Counted from the stretch's first letter, positions 35,369 to 46,010 are shown. The stretch is DNA of 64,000 nt from Ancylobacter novellus DSM 506 (GCF_000092925.1 NC_014217.1:4154001-4218000), one strand, 5' to 3'. Translations and numbers: made by a program. Notes: a model not told the origin generated them from the sequence alone.

Positions 35369-35408
35369 CGCTTATCTCCGACTGGCTCTGTCGGCGCAAC
35401 GGCGCCGG

Positions 35409-36602
35409 TCAGGCCATCGCGGCCTTGATGGTGTCGGCGAGGTCGGTGCGCTCCCAGGAGAAGCCGCCATCGGCTTCCGGCGCGCGGCCGAAATGGCCAT
35501 ATGCCGAGGTGCGGGCATAGATCGGCTTGTTGAGGCCGAGATGCTCGCGGATGCCGCGCGGGCGAAGGTTCATGACCTCGCGCAGGATCTTCTCGAGCTT
35601 GGCTTCCTCCACCTTGCCGGTGCCGTAGAGGTCGACATAGACCGCGAGCGGGTCGGACACGCCGATGGCATAGGCGAGCTGGATGGTGCAGCGATCGGCG
35701 AGGCCGGCGGCGACCACGTTCTTGGCGAGGTAGCGCGCGGCATAGGCGGCGGAACGGTCGACCTTGGTCGGGTCCTTGCCGGAGAAGGCGCCGCCGCCAT
35801 GCGGGGCCGCACCGCCATAGGTGTCGACGATGATCTTGCGCCCGGTGAGGCCGCAGTCGCCGTCGGGGCCGCCGATGACGAACTTGCCGGTCGGGTTGAC
35901 GTGCCACACGGTCGCCGGCGTGATCCAGCCTTCCGGCAGCGTCTCGCGGATATAGGGCTCCACGATCGACTGCACGTCGTGCGACGACAGGTCGGCGTCG
36001 AGATGCTGGGTCGACAGGACGATCTGGGTGACCTCGACCGGCTTGCCGTCCTCGTAGCGCACCGTCACCTGGCTCTTGGCGTCCGGGCCGAGCACGGTGC
36101 TCTCGCCGGAATGGCGGGCCTCGGCGAGGCGCTTGAGAATCTTGTGGGAATAGAAGATCGGCGCCGGCATCAGCTCGGGCGTCTCGCGGCAGGCATAACC
36201 GAACATGATGCCCTGGTCACCGGCGCCCTCATCCTTGTTGTTGGCGGAATCGACGCCCTGGGCGATGTCGGCCGACTGGGCGTGCAGCAGCACGTCGATC
36301 TCGGCGTTCTCCCAGTGGAAGCCGTCCTGCTCGTAGCCGATGTCCTTGATGGCGAGCCGGGCGCGGTGGATGAGGTAGTCGCGGGTGATCTGCGCCGGGC
36401 CGCGGGTCTCGCCGGCGATCACCACGCGGTTGGTGGTGGCGAGCGTCTCGGCGGCGACGCGCAGCTGGCTCGGATCCCAGCCATATTCCGGGCCGTGCTT
36501 GAAGAAGGCGTCCACCACCTCGTCGGAGATGCGGTCGCACACCTTGTCCGGGTGGCCTTCGGAAACGGATTCGCTGGTGAACAGATAGGCTTGGCGGGAC
36601 AC
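35409..36602 (-). CDS. metK: S-adenosylmethionine synthetase
   Basis: Makes SAM from methionine and ATP. The 397-aa product has the N-terminal [18 protein letters not shown], the [13 protein letters not shown] motif and the [19 protein letters not shown] loop. The start is GTG 36602, preceded by GAGGAGC, giving (M)[12 protein letters not shown]; a longer in-frame form to 36662 is Arg-rich and is rejected. Downstream of an XRE regulator gene. Confidence 0.96.
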   Translation of the reverse strand: MSRQAYLFTSESVSEGHPDKVCDRISDEVVDAFFKHGPEYGWDPSQLRVAAETLATTNRVVIAGETRGPAQITRDYLIHRARLAIKDIGYEQDGFHWENAEIDVLLHAQSADIAQGVDSANNKDEGAGDQGIMFGYACRETPELMPAPIFYSHKILKRLAEARHSGESTVLGPDAKSQVTVRYEDGKPVEVTQIVLSTQHLDADLSSHDVQSIVEPYIRETLPEGWITPATVWHVNPTGKFVIGGPDGDCGLTGRKIIVDTYGGAAPHGGGAFSGKDPTKVDRSAAYAARYLAKNVVAAGLADRCTIQLAYAIGVSDPLAVYVDLYGTGKVEEAKLEKILREVMNLRPRGIREHLGLNKPIYARTSAYGHFGRAPEADGGFSWERTDLADTIKAAMA

Positions 36603-36732
36603 GCGTCGGCTCCTCGATCTAAGCCGGCGCGAGGAAGGCATCCGGCCCCGCATGTTTCGCAAGCGGGCCCCGGCGGGTCAAGGTTGTAAAGGCGGATTCG
36701 TTCGGAAAAAAGAACGCAGGGGCTCGGCGAGT

Positions 36733-37140
36733 CTAGCTTGCGTTCTCGCTGGCGAGCGCCTCGACGAGATCGACGATGCGGCGGCGGACCTTGGAATCGG
36801 CGATCTTCAGGAAGGCGCGGGTGAGCGCAAGTCCTTCGGTGGTCGCGAGAAAATCCGAGACATAGGCCGGCGAGGCATCCTCGGCGAAGCCGGTATTGGC
36901 GATTCCCACATTCGGCGCGCCTTCGAAGAAGAAGGAGACCGGAACACCCAGCACGTTGGAGATGTTCTGCAGCCGGCTGGCGCCGATCCGGTTGGTGCCC
37001 TTCTCGTATTTCTGGATCTGCTGGAAGGTGATGCCGAGATTCTCGCCGAGCTTCTCCTGACTCATGCCAATCATCATGCGGCGCATGCGCACCCGGCTGC
37101 CGACGTGCTTGTCGATTGGATTAGGAGACTTCTTGGTCAT
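36733..37140 (-). CDS. XRE-family helix-turn-helix transcriptional regulator
   Basis: A 135-aa DNA-binding protein with a Cro/C1-type HTH (MIGMSQEKLGENLGITFQQIQKYEKGTNRIGASRL) in the first half and a C-terminal region typical of rhizobial regulators of this class. It lies between lnt and metK, as in many Hyphomicrobiales. The target is unknown; control of metK or of the lnt block is possible. Confidence 0.9.
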   Translation of the reverse strand: MTKKSPNPIDKHVGSRVRMRRMMIGMSQEKLGENLGITFQQIQKYEKGTNRIGASRLQNISNVLGVPVSFFFEGAPNVGIANTGFAEDASPAYVSDFLATTEGLALTRAFLKIADSKVRRRIVDLVEALASENAS

Positions 37141-37252
37141 CGGCTTCCCCGACTGGAAACAAAAAAATACCTCCCTCCGCCGATCTGGTGGAGAGAAGCA
37201 GTGCCCAGGCCCGGTTGCAGTCTAGGCAAAGCTGATCCTACCGTCGATCAAT

Positions 37253-38872
37253 CTAGACGTGCATATCGCGCTGCCGGAGCGCAATCGCTAGCAATAGGCC
37301 CAATACGACGAGGATAAGCGGTATTAAATTGCCGTATGTAGCATATATTGTCGACTCAAGCGTCAGCGGCAGCGTTCCGTCGAGAATTCCGCGTGCACCC
37401 AGAGGTAGCAGGCCGCGGGTTCGTCCGAGCGGGTCGACGATGGCGGAAATGCCGTTATTGGTGACCCGAACCAGCGGCAGACCCTGCTCGATCGCCCTGA
37501 GTCGCGCCTGCTCGAAATGCTGGTACGGGCCGGGCGTCAGGCCGAACCAGGCGTCGTTGGACATGTTGAGCAGGAAGCCCGGCCTCTGCCCGGCGGCAAG
37601 GCCCGCGGGCATCACCTCGTCGGGGAAGATCGCCTCGTAGCAGATCAGCGGCACCGCCGCCGGCAGGCCGGGAATGGCGAGCAGGGAACGCTCCTGCGCT
37701 GCTGCGAAGCCGCCGCGCTGGCGGGTGAGCTGCTGTAAGCCCAGCCATTCCATCGTTTCCTGAAACGGCAGATATTCGCCGAAAGGAACGAGGTGCACCT
37801 TGTCGGCATTGCCGAGCACGGCGCCGTCGGAGCCGAGCACCCGGAGGCTGTTGAACACGTCCGGGCGCGCCCGGGTCGGGTCCGGCTTGATGCGCGCGGC
37901 GCCGGTGATCAGCGTCGCGCCGTCCGGCAGCAGCTCCGCGATGCGCGCGATCGCCTCGGGCTCGTGCTCGAGGAAGAAGGGGAAGGCCGATTCCGGCCAG
38001 AACAGGTGGGTGACGCCGTCGAGCCCGCCCTGGCTCTGGCTCGTGGCGACATAGAGGTCCATCACCGTGCGGCGGGCGTCGTAGCGGAACTTGGCGTCCT
38101 GCGGCAGGTCCGGCTGCATCAGCCGCAGCCGCGCGCCGGGCACGTCGCCGACCTGCGTGGTGGCGAGCCGCCATTGGCCGGCCCCCCATAGCCCCGCCAG
38201 CACCAGCACGGCGAGCGCCAGCGGCACCCGCCGGGCGCGGGCGGAGAATTGTCCGTCGAACAGCGCGGCGGGGGCGGCCAGCGTCGCCAGGGTGAGGAAG
38301 CACAGCCCCAGCAGCCCGATCACCGAAGCGGCCTGGGCAAAGCGCAGGTCGCCGGCCAGCGCATAGCCGAAATCGTTCCAGGGGAAGCCGGTCAGCGCGA
38401 TGCCACGCAGCCATTCGCTCATGGTGAGCGCCACGGCGAAGATCAGCAGCCGCCCCGGCCCCGGCGTCCAGGCGAGCCGCGCCATGGCGCAACCGAGCCC
38501 GGTGAACAGCGCGAGATAGGCCGGCAGGCCGAGGACGGCGAAGGGTATCAACCAGGCGAACATGTCCGCCTGGACGAGGAAGGCCTCGCCGATCCACCAC
38601 AGGCCGGCGACGAAGTAGCCGAAGCCGAACAGCCAGCCGGCGGCGAAGGCCGAGCGCAGCGCGCGCCCGAGCGGGAGCCGCATCGAGGCGTCGAGCAGGA
38701 ACACCAGCACCGGCAAGGTGAGCGCCAGCACCGGCCACAGGCCGAAGGGCGGCATGGCGAGCGCGGAGAGCCCGCCGGCCGCCAGCGCGGCGAGCGCGCG
38801 CCAGCGCAGTGGCGCCGTCCGAAGCAGCTCCGGCGTCAGCATGCGGCGTGCGGCCGATTCGGGATAGGCCAC
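37253..38872 (-). CDS. lnt: Apolipoprotein N-acyltransferase
   Basis: Adds the third acyl chain to lipoproteins in the inner membrane. The 539-aa product has about eight N-terminal helices and a periplasmic nitrilase domain. The Glu-Lys-Cys triad is visible: Glu in LFWPESAFPFF, Lys in DKVHLVPFGEYLPF and Cys in VPLICYEAIFPDEV. The start is GTG 38872 (ATG 38842 is an alternative). It is 3 bp from the corC-like gene upstream, so it belongs to the same operon. Confidence 0.94.
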   Translation of the reverse strand: MAYPESAARRMLTPELLRTAPLRWRALAALAAGGLSALAMPPFGLWPVLALTLPVLVFLLDASMRLPLGRALRSAFAAGWLFGFGYFVAGLWWIGEAFLVQADMFAWLIPFAVLGLPAYLALFTGLGCAMARLAWTPGPGRLLIFAVALTMSEWLRGIALTGFPWNDFGYALAGDLRFAQAASVIGLLGLCFLTLATLAAPAALFDGQFSARARRVPLALAVLVLAGLWGAGQWRLATTQVGDVPGARLRLMQPDLPQDAKFRYDARRTVMDLYVATSQSQGGLDGVTHLFWPESAFPFFLEHEPEAIARIAELLPDGATLITGAARIKPDPTRARPDVFNSLRVLGSDGAVLGNADKVHLVPFGEYLPFQETMEWLGLQQLTRQRGGFAAAQERSLLAIPGLPAAVPLICYEAIFPDEVMPAGLAAGQRPGFLLNMSNDAWFGLTPGPYQHFEQARLRAIEQGLPLVRVTNNGISAIVDPLGRTRGLLPLGARGILDGTLPLTLESTIYATYGNLIPLILVVLGLLLAIALRQRDMHV

Positions 38873-38875
38873 GGC

Positions 38876-40147
38876 TCAGGCGGCATCGGTGCCGCGGGTG
38901 CGCTCGGTGCCGAAGGCGCCCTTGCGCTGCTGCTCGGCCGGCGGCGGCAGGCTGCTGCCGGCGGGGCGCTCCTCGGCGCGCCCTTCGGTGCGCTCGGGCC
39001 GGCGGCCCTCACCCGTGGCGGAGCCGGAGCCGCCATTCTCCCCGCCGCCCGGCGAGAGGCGCAGCCGCTTCACCCGGCGCGGATCGGCGTCCAGCACCTC
39101 GATCTCGAAATTGCCGGGGCCGAGCACGATCTCGCCGCGCACCGGCACGCGGCCGGCGAGCGTGACCAGGAGCCCGCCCAGCGTGTCGACCTCCTCGGCC
39201 TCCTCGCCGAGCGCGAAGGCGGGGTCGACCATCTCGGCGACGTCCTCGAGGCTGGCGCGGGCATCGGCGATGAAGCTGCCGTCAGGCTGGCGGGCGATGT
39301 CCGGGGTCTCGTCCTCGTCGTGCTCGTCCTCGATGTCGCCGACGATCTCCTCGACAAGGTCCTCCATCGAGACGATACCGTCGGTGCCGCCATATTCGTC
39401 GATGACGAGGGCGAGGTGGATGCGGCTCGCCTGCATGCTGGCGAGCAGCTCGATCGAGGGCATGGAGGGCGGCACGAACAGCAGGCGGCGGATCAGCTTG
39501 GCGGCGCTGAGCGGCGTGCCGAGGTCGATGGCCTTGAGATTGAAGCTCGGCACAGGCTTGCCCGCCGGCTGTTCCGCCGGCTTCTCCTCCGGCGACGTAT
39601 TCGGGGTGGTGCCGCGCGGCGCCGGATGGCGCGGCGTCATGGCGCGCTGGGTCAGATAGGTGACGAGGTCGCGGATGTGGACCATGCCGACGGGATCGTC
39701 GAGCGTGTCGTCATAGACGACGAGGCGCGAATGGCCGGCATCGGCGAAGACGGTGAGCAATTCGCCCAACGAGATGTCCTTCTGCACCGCGATGATGTCG
39801 GCGCGGGGGACCATGAGGTCGCCGATCCGAAGCTCGCGCAGGTCGAGGATGCTCTTCAGCATCGCCCGCTCGGTGGCCGACAGGTCGCTTCCCGCCTCGG
39901 CGCTCGCGGCGGACAGCACCTCGGCGAGGTCGGTGCGCAGCGAGCCGGAGGAACGCCAGCCGCCGATCAACGCGCGCAGGCGGTCGAAGATGCCGCCGCG
40001 CGGCTCGCTGGAGCGCGCGTCGGCCGGGCTTCGCTGCCCGGGACTGCCGGAGCCGGCAGCCGAGCCGGTACTTGGCCCGGTAACGGAGCCGCTACTTGGG
40101 CCTTCGCTGCCCTGGCCGGAGGAAGGATTGGAAACGGGGTCGGACAT
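38876..40147 (-). CDS. corC: CorC/HlyC-type CBS-domain protein
   Basis: A 423-aa cytosolic protein with two CBS repeats (starting near IGDLMVPRADIIAVQKD and LIRRLLFVPPSMPSIELLA) and a C-terminal CorC_HlyC domain (EEVDTLGGLLVTLAGRVPVRGEI). Family members affect magnesium/cobalt resistance. No transmembrane helices are seen, unlike HlyC/TlyC-type membrane members. Ser/Gly-rich N terminus and Arg/Pro-rich C terminus are extensions. Between ybeY and lnt, the conserved order. Confidence 0.9.
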   Translation of the reverse strand: MSDPVSNPSSGQGSEGPSSGSVTGPSTGSAAGSGSPGQRSPADARSSEPRGGIFDRLRALIGGWRSSGSLRTDLAEVLSAASAEAGSDLSATERAMLKSILDLRELRIGDLMVPRADIIAVQKDISLGELLTVFADAGHSRLVVYDDTLDDPVGMVHIRDLVTYLTQRAMTPRHPAPRGTTPNTSPEEKPAEQPAGKPVPSFNLKAIDLGTPLSAAKLIRRLLFVPPSMPSIELLASMQASRIHLALVIDEYGGTDGIVSMEDLVEEIVGDIEDEHDEDETPDIARQPDGSFIADARASLEDVAEMVDPAFALGEEAEEVDTLGGLLVTLAGRVPVRGEIVLGPGNFEIEVLDADPRRVKRLRLSPGGGENGGSGSATGEGRRPERTEGRAEERPAGSSLPPPAEQQRKGAFGTERTRGTDAA

Positions 40148-40152
40148 TGGCC

Positions 40153-40671
40153 TCAGTCGTGTTGATGAACGGGTTCGGTTTCGGAATAGGGATCGGGCAC
40201 GCCGAGCCCGGCGAGAACGCGGCGCTCCATCGCCTCCATCTCCTCGGCGTCCTCGGCGACCTCGTGGTCGTAGCCGAGCAGATGCAGCGTACCATGCACG
40301 GCGAGGTGCACGAGATGGTCGGCGAAGGGCTTGCCTTCCTCGGCCGCCTCGCGCGCCAGGGTCTCAAAGGCGATCGCGATGTCGCCGAGATGGGGATCGC
40401 CGCCGGCCCGCGCCATTTCCGGCGTCGGGAAGGACAGCACGTTGGTGGCGTAGTCCTTGCCGCGCCAGTCGCGGTTGAGCAGGCGGATGGAGGCATCGTC
40501 GGTGAGCTTCACGGCGATCTCGGCGCCGTCGATATCGAGCTCGTACTCGCTCGACGCACCCTCGCAGGCGGCATCGACGGCGCGGATGACGAGGCCGGCC
40601 GCCTCGGGGAAGGCCGACCAGGCGTCGGCCTCCACGAGTACGTCGACCTCGATGCTACTGTCGTCGCTCAT
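40153..40671 (-). CDS. ybeY: Endoribonuclease YbeY, rRNA maturation factor
   Basis: Metal-dependent RNase that matures the 3' end of 16S rRNA and takes part in ribosome quality control. The 172-aa product has the metal motif HGTLHLLGYDH (H-x3-H-x5-H). It overlaps the phoH stop by 4 bp and is 5 bp from the corC start, inside a tightly packed operon. Confidence 0.95.
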   Translation of the reverse strand: MSDDSSIEVDVLVEADAWSAFPEAAGLVIRAVDAACEGASSEYELDIDGAEIAVKLTDDASIRLLNRDWRGKDYATNVLSFPTPEMARAGGDPHLGDIAIAFETLAREAAEEGKPFADHLVHLAVHGTLHLLGYDHEVAEDAEEMEAMERRVLAGLGVPDPYSETEPVHQHD

Positions 40672-41783
40672 CGCGGCGGGGCCTCGGTTGCGCCGGCGGC
40701 CTTCCTGTCATAGGCGGCGACGATGCGCCCGACGAGCTCGTGGCGCACCACGTCGGCGGCGTGGAACTGGCAGACCTCGACGCCCTCGACGTCCTTGAGC
40801 AGCGTCACCGCCTCGGCAAGGCCCGAGGTCTGGCCGGGCGGCAGGTCGACCTGGCTGGGGTCGCCGGTGATGATCATATGCGAGTTCTCGCCCAGGCGGG
40901 TGAGAAACATCTTCATCTGCATCGAGGTGGTGTTCTGCGCCTCGTCGAGGATGACGCAGACGTTCGCCAGCGTGCGCCCGCGCATGAAGGCGAGCGGGGC
41001 GATCTCGATCTCGCCGGAGGTCAGCGCGCGCTCGACGAAGGCGCGGTCCATCAGATCGTGCAGCGCGTCGTAGATCGGGCGCAGATAGGGGTCGACCTTC
41101 TCCTTCATGTCGCCGGGCAGGAAGCCGAGCCGCTCGCCGGCTTCCACCGCCGGACGGGAGAGGATCAGCCGGTCGACAACCCGCCGCTCCAGAAGGTGGA
41201 CGGCATAGGCGACCGCCAGCCAGGTCTTGCCGGTGCCGGCCGGGCCGACGCCGAAGACGAGGGTATGGCGCTTGAGCGCGCGGATATAGGCGTCCTGCGC
41301 GGCGGTGCGCGCGCGCACCGGGCGGCGGCGCAGCTGGATCTCGTCGAAGCTCTGCTTCTTGGTCGCCGGGTCGAACTCGAACAGGAAGCCCTGCGCCGCG
41401 GCTTCGCGCAGCACGCCCTCGACGTCGCCGGGGAGCAGTTCGACGCCTTTCTTCAGCCGGGCGTAGAGCGTCTCCAGCACGTGGCGGGCCTGCTCGCAGG
41501 CCTCGCGCGGGCCTTCCAGCGTGACATGGTTGCCGCGCTGCTCGGCGACGATCTCCAGCCGGCGCTCGATCAGCGCGAGGTTCTGGCCGTAATGGCCGAA
41601 GAGCTGGCTGGCGAGGCGGTTGTCGTCGAAGGCGAGCACGATCTGGCTCGGCGTCTCCTCGGTGGTCTCGATCCACTGTGGGTTGGGGCGCGGCGCGGTC
41701 TGTGTCGTTGATCCGGCGGGAGTGCCCGCGCGGGCGGCTACCAAGGCACGTTCCGTATCAGATCCAGCTCGACGCACGCTCAC
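40668..41783 (-). CDS. phoH: PhoH-like ATPase
   Basis: A 371-aa P-loop ATPase of the PhoH family (RNA helicase/NTPase). Walker A is [11 protein letters not shown], Walker [13 protein letters not shown], plus [10 protein letters not shown]. The start is GTG 41783 within GTGA, overlapping the miaB stop, with CTGGAG upstream; a longer in-frame form to 41825 overlaps miaB and is less likely. It pairs with ybeY by a 4-bp overlap. Confidence 0.93.
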   Translation of the reverse strand: MSVRRAGSDTERALVAARAGTPAGSTTQTAPRPNPQWIETTEETPSQIVLAFDDNRLASQLFGHYGQNLALIERRLEIVAEQRGNHVTLEGPREACEQARHVLETLYARLKKGVELLPGDVEGVLREAAAQGFLFEFDPATKKQSFDEIQLRRRPVRARTAAQDAYIRALKRHTLVFGVGPAGTGKTWLAVAYAVHLLERRVVDRLILSRPAVEAGERLGFLPGDMKEKVDPYLRPIYDALHDLMDRAFVERALTSGEIEIAPLAFMRGRTLANVCVILDEAQNTTSMQMKMFLTRLGENSHMIITGDPSQVDLPPGQTSGLAEAVTLLKDVEGVEVCQFHAADVVRHELVGRIVAAYDRKAAGATEAPPR

Positions 41784-43210
41784 GCCTCCAGCTTCTCGCT
41801 CTGCCTTGTAAAACGCGATTCCCACTTCGAATCTTCGGCGAAGAATTCCCCGCCGATGATGTCGCCGGAAAGACTCTTGGTGCTGACTTCGCGGACTTCC
41901 ACCATGGCCAGCGTGCCGATTGCCTCGACGGGCGCCTCGACGACGACGGACTGCAGATAGGGCGAGCGGCCGATGAGCTGGCCGGGGAAGCGGCCGGGCT
42001 TCTCCAGCAGGATCTCGAAGCGGCGCCCGCGGCAGCCCTCGTCGAAGGCCGCCTTCTGCCCGTCGAGCAGGGCCTGCAGCGCATGGATGCGCGCCGACTT
42101 CACCGCTTCGGGAAGCTGCGCCTCCATGCCGGCCGCCGGCGTGCCGGGGCGCGGCGAGTATTTGAACGAGAAGGCCGAGGCGAAGCCGACCTTCTCGACG
42201 AGGTCCATCGTGTCGGCGAAATCCTCGTCGGTCTCGCCGGGGAAGCCGACGATGAAGTCGGAGGAGAAGGCGATGTCCGGTCGCGCCGCGCGCACCTTCT
42301 CGACGATGTCGAAGAACAGCTCGCGGTCGTGCTTGCGGTTCATCGCGGCGAGGATGCGGTTGGAGCCGGACTGCACCGGCAGATGCAGATAGGGCATCAG
42401 TGCCGGCATCTCGCCATGGGCGGCGATCAGCTCCTCGTCCATGTCGCGCGGATGGCTGGTCGTGTAGCGCACGCGGGCGATGCCCGGCACCTCAGCCACC
42501 CGGCGCACCAGCTCGGCGAGGTTGGCGCTGCGCCCGCCGGCATCGAGGCCGTGATAGGCGTTGACGTTCTGCCCGATCAGCGTGATCTCGCGCACGCCGC
42601 TATCGGCGAGCCGCACCACCTCGTCGAGGATCTTCGACAGCGGACGCGAGACCTCGGCGCCGCGCGTATAGGGCACGACGCAGAAGGTGCAGAACTTGTC
42701 GCAGCCTTCCTGCACCGTGACGAAGGCGGCCGGTCCCCGCTTGGTGATGGCGGCCGATGTCGGTGGGGGCAGGAAGTCGAACTTGTCCTCGACCGGGAAC
42801 TCGGTCTCGACCAGCTTGGCGCGCTTGCCGTTGCCGTCGCGGCGGGCCTGCGCCTCCGCCACCAGCTCCGGCAGCTTGTGGTAGCTCTGCGGGCCGACCA
42901 CGAGGTCGACCGCACGGGCGCGCTTGATGATCTCCGCGCCCTCGGCCTGCGCGACGCAGCCGGCGACCGCCACCATCTGGCTGCGGCCGGCTTCCTCCTG
43001 CGCCTTCCGCAGGCGTCCGAGCTCGGAATAGACCTTCTCGGCCGCCTTCTCGCGGATATGGCAGGTGTTGAGGATGACGAGGTCGGCGTCGTCCGGGCTG
43101 TCGGTCTCGACAAAGCCTTCCTTGGCCAGCGTGTCCGTCATGCGCTGGGCGTCATAGACGTTCATCTGGCAGCCGAAGGAACGGACGTAAAGCTTGCGCG
43201 GTTCAGTCAT
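41780..43210 (-). CDS. miaB: tRNA-2-methylthio-N6-dimethylallyladenosine synthase
   Basis: Radical SAM enzyme that adds a methylthio group to A37 of tRNA. The 476-aa product has three N-terminal cysteines for the auxiliary cluster (FGCQMN, NTCHIRE, VAGCVAQ), the [15 protein letters not shown] radical SAM motif and a C-terminal TRAM domain. ATG 43210 is used; in-frame residues to 43318 are leader. First of a packed series into phoH and ybeY. Confidence 0.96.
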   Translation of the reverse strand: MTEPRKLYVRSFGCQMNVYDAQRMTDTLAKEGFVETDSPDDADLVILNTCHIREKAAEKVYSELGRLRKAQEEAGRSQMVAVAGCVAQAEGAEIIKRARAVDLVVGPQSYHKLPELVAEAQARRDGNGKRAKLVETEFPVEDKFDFLPPPTSAAITKRGPAAFVTVQEGCDKFCTFCVVPYTRGAEVSRPLSKILDEVVRLADSGVREITLIGQNVNAYHGLDAGGRSANLAELVRRVAEVPGIARVRYTTSHPRDMDEELIAAHGEMPALMPYLHLPVQSGSNRILAAMNRKHDRELFFDIVEKVRAARPDIAFSSDFIVGFPGETDEDFADTMDLVEKVGFASAFSFKYSPRPGTPAAGMEAQLPEAVKSARIHALQALLDGQKAAFDEGCRGRRFEILLEKPGRFPGQLIGRSPYLQSVVVEAPVEAIGTLAMVEVREVSTKSLSGDIIGGEFFAEDSKWESRFTRQSEKLEA

Positions 43211-43462
43211 TGCGTCTCGATCGACCCGTCCGCGTGACTTCCGGTAAGGAAGGCGCGGCCAATTTCCCTTGAATTCCGAGCGCACGAGCGTTGCGCCCAG
43301 TCGCAGGCGCCCTCGCATATCGCCGCTCGCTCACAGGTCGAGATCGTCTACGTCTCCACGGATGACACCTATGCTCCCTGTGTAACGGGATTCCCGGAAA
43401 AAGGGAATGCGGCCGGGCGGCGCGAACCCACAGGCGGGGCGTTATTTGCCGCAATATCCGCC

Positions 43463-44224
43463 TCAGCCGGAGCGCCCGGTGAGCGCGCCCGCCAGCATGG
43501 TGCGAGCCGCGGTCTCGGCGTGCAGCGCGGCGGCCTTGCGATTCCCTGCCGGCAGAGGCGTGCCGAAATGCAGTTCCACATCCACCGCCCCGCGCCGGAG
43601 CACGTCGAGGAGGTGCGGGGCGAGGTCCATGTCGCCATACCAGGCAAGGCGCGGCCGGCGCGGGCGGCCGAGCGGGATGCCGCCCTGCCCGACATAGGCG
43701 ATGGCGAGCGGCTGGATGGTGGCGTCCTCGCCCATGCTGTGCCTTGCCGCGCCGACCAGCGCCGAGCGGAAGGGCAGCACCCGGTTGCCGTCGCTCGACG
43801 TGCCCTCGGCGAACAGCACGACCGGATCGCCGCCATTCATCCGTTCGGCCATCTCGCCGGCGACCTTGCCGGTGGCGCTGCGCGAGGTGCGGTCGACGAA
43901 GATGGTGCGCTGGAGCCTGGCCAGCAGCCCGACGCCCGGCCAGCCGGCAACCTCGCTCTTGGCGACGAAGCACAGCGGCAGGCGCGAGCCGAGCACGGGG
44001 ATATCGAGCCAGGAGACGTGGTTGGAGACGATGAGAAGCGGGCGCGCCGGCGAGGGCGCGCCGACCACCGTCACCCGCACGCCGACCAGCGCCAGCACGA
44101 CGCGGTGATAGAGCACCGGGATGATGCGGCGGGTCGGCAGCTTCAACTTCACCGAGGCCCACTGGAACGGGATGCCGACGAGGGTAATCAGCACCACCGG
44201 CACGAGCACCAGCCAGGCGCGCAC
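43463..44224 (-). CDS. plsC: 1-acyl-sn-glycerol-3-phosphate acyltransferase
   Basis: Makes phosphatidic acid at the inner membrane. The 253-aa product has N-terminal hydrophobic segments, the catalytic NHVSWLD (H-x4-D) and the FAEGTSSDGNRVLPF substrate motif. It lies 3 bp after the mur/fur gene and upstream of a 252-bp gap before miaB that shows no gene. Confidence 0.93.
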   Translation of the reverse strand: MRAWLVLVPVVLITLVGIPFQWASVKLKLPTRRIIPVLYHRVVLALVGVRVTVVGAPSPARPLLIVSNHVSWLDIPVLGSRLPLCFVAKSEVAGWPGVGLLARLQRTIFVDRTSRSATGKVAGEMAERMNGGDPVVLFAEGTSSDGNRVLPFRSALVGAARHSMGEDATIQPLAIAYVGQGGIPLGRPRRPRLAWYGDMDLAPHLLDVLRRGAVDVELHFGTPLPAGNRKAAALHAETAARTMLAGALTGRSG

Positions 44225-44227
44225 GGC

Positions 44228-44674
44228 TCAGCCTTTCGGTTCGTCGGCGGGCTTGGGCTTGTCGAGGGGGATCCCGTAGAGCTCCAGCTTGTGGCCCACC
44301 AGCCGGTAGCCGAGCTTGCGGGCGATCTCCTCCTGCAGGTGCTCGATCTCCTCCGAGCGGAACTCCACCACGCCGCCGGAACGGATGTCGATCAGGTGGT
44401 CATGGTGCTCGTCCGGCACCGGCTCGTAGCGCGAGCGGCCGTCGCGGAAATCGTGGCGGGCGATGATGCCGGCATCCTCGAACAGCTTCACCGTGCGGTA
44501 GACGGTGGAGATGGAGATGCGGTCGTCGATCGCCACAGCGCGCCGGTGCAGCTCCTCCACGTCGGGATGGTCCTGCGCGTCGGCGATGATGCGCGCGATG
44601 ACGCGCCGCTGGTCGGTCATGCGCAAGCCGAGCGTGACGCAGGCTTCCTCGATCGCGGTCGGCTTGTCGTTCAT
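44228..44674 (-). CDS. Fur-family metal regulator, probably Mur/Irr-like
   Basis: A 148-aa winged-helix repressor with ISISTVYRTVKLFEDAGI recognition helix and metal-binding HHDHLIDI. It lacks the C-terminal CxxC zinc pairs of classical Fur and has only one cysteine, which fits Mur (manganese) or Irr types in Hyphomicrobiales. Location rimI-fur-plsC is conserved in that order. The regulated metal is inferred, not shown. Confidence 0.9.
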   Translation of the reverse strand: MNDKPTAIEEACVTLGLRMTDQRRVIARIIADAQDHPDVEELHRRAVAIDDRISISTVYRTVKLFEDAGIIARHDFRDGRSRYEPVPDEHHDHLIDIRSGGVVEFRSEEIEHLQEEIARKLGYRLVGHKLELYGIPLDKPKPADEPKG

Positions 44675-44739
44675 CCGTCAGTCCGTCTTGGGTCCCCGAC
44701 GCCTTATGGCGCAGCGTGCCGGCCGAGGGCAATCTCTAC

Positions 44740-45234
44740 CTAGGCGATATCCCGCCGCATGGTCAGCGCGGCCACCGCTTCGCCGTCGGCCTTGTGATAA
44801 TACCCCTTGCGGCGGCCGATTTCACGGAAGCCGGTACGCGCATAGAGGTGCAGGGCCGACACATTGCCCTCCTCCACCTCCAGGAACACGGTGGTGAAGC
44901 CTTCCGCCGCCAGCGTGCCGAAGGCCGCCTCGACGAGCCGCCGGGCGATGCCCTCGCCCCGCCGGGCACTCGCTACGGCCACGGAGAGGATCTCGGTTTC
45001 CGGCGCGACGCCGCTGAGCAGGATGAAGCCGACGGGTGCGCCGGAAGGCCCGTCCGTCGCCACCAGGCAGCGGCTGAGCCGGTTGGCGAGCAGGCGTTCG
45101 AACTCGGCGGCGTCCCAGCCAACGCGGAAGGATTGGGCGTGCAGCCGCGCCAGCGCTTCGGCATCGCCCGCGCGAGCCCGGCGCAGCGCCACCTCGCGGC
45201 GGCGCAGCCCGAGCCTCGTCAGCAGCCCGGTCAT
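44740..45234 (-). CDS. rimI: Ribosomal-protein-S18-alanine N-acetyltransferase-like RimI
   Basis: A 164-aa GNAT acetyltransferase with acetyl-CoA motif SVAVASARRGEGIARRLV and EVEEGNVSALHLYARTGF near the C terminus. The ATGA overlap with tsaB is the usual rimI-tsaB pairing. It carries an Arg-rich N-terminal stretch. Confidence 0.9.
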   Translation of the reverse strand: MTGLLTRLGLRRREVALRRARAGDAEALARLHAQSFRVGWDAAEFERLLANRLSRCLVATDGPSGAPVGFILLSGVAPETEILSVAVASARRGEGIARRLVEAAFGTLAAEGFTTVFLEVEEGNVSALHLYARTGFREIGRRKGYYHKADGEAVAALTMRRDIA

Positions 45235-45914
45235 CGGCGGGCGATCCGCTGGGCGGTCTGCGGCTTGGCGTCGGCGTCGCGCAGATAGAGCGGCTTCGGC
45301 TCGGAACGGGCCGGATCGGCGACGCCGGCGAGGCGGGCGAGCCAGACCGGGTCGGGCATGGTCTCGATCTGGATTTCCACCGGCAGCCGCTCGCCGGAGG
45401 GCCAGACCTCGGTAAGCAGCCGCGCCCCCGAGCCGACGAGCCGTACCGGACCGTTGGCGATCGAGCGGGCCGCGTCCTTCACCGACGTGGCGCGCGGCGT
45501 GACCAGCACCCGCCCCGCTGCGCCGATCATCTGCAGATAGACATTGCCGTGGCGCGCATCGATGGCGGCGGCGACCGGCACGCGGTCGTCCTGCGCCAGC
45601 AGCGGCGCGGCGAGCACGGTGAGCGTGGGAATGCCGATGACGGGCTTGCCGGTAGCGAGGCCGAAGCCGCGCGCGGCGGAAATGCCGACGCGCAGCCCGG
45701 TGAAGCTGCCAGGCCCGACGGTGACGGCGAAGGCATCGACGTCGGAGATCGCGACCTCCGCCTCGTCCAGCGCGCGCTCGACCATGGGGATCAGCGCCTC
45801 GGCATGGCCGCGCGCCATGCGCTCCTGCAGGCGCACCAACGTGCGGTCCGCCTCGAGGTCGTGCAGCGCGACCGAGCAGGCCTCAAGCGCGGTGTCGAGG
45901 GCAAGAATCAGCAT
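45231..45914 (-). CDS. tsaB: tRNA threonylcarbamoyladenosine biosynthesis protein TsaB
   Basis: Scaffold subunit of the TsaBDE complex that makes t6A37 in tRNA. The 227-aa ASKHA-fold product starts MLILALDTALEACSVAL and has AVTVGPGSFTGLRVGISAARG, the family signature. It precedes rimI with a 4-bp overlap. Confidence 0.94.
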   Translation of the reverse strand: MLILALDTALEACSVALHDLEADRTLVRLQERMARGHAEALIPMVERALDEAEVAISDVDAFAVTVGPGSFTGLRVGISAARGFGLATGKPVIGIPTLTVLAAPLLAQDDRVPVAAAIDARHGNVYLQMIGAAGRVLVTPRATSVKDAARSIANGPVRLVGSGARLLTEVWPSGERLPVEIQIETMPDPVWLARLAGVADPARSEPKPLYLRDADAKPQTAQRIARR

Positions 45915-46010
45915 GGCCGAGAATCACGCATGGTCACATACCTGTCGCGCCCACCATGCGCACCGGCGCCGCCGAAGGGAAGGGGCGCCGGGTCCTTCCG
46001 GCCCGGCCGA

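Noticed and set aside
36603..36732. SAM riboswitch before metK
   Set aside because: I looked for SAM-II, SAM/SAH and related cores in the leader and could not match any; a hairpin exists, but there is no basis for a call.
38249..40165. 638-codon plus-strand open frame opposite lnt and the corC-like gene
   Set aside because: Composition is Gln/Arg/Gly-rich and no motif is seen; the minus strand carries recognisable genes.
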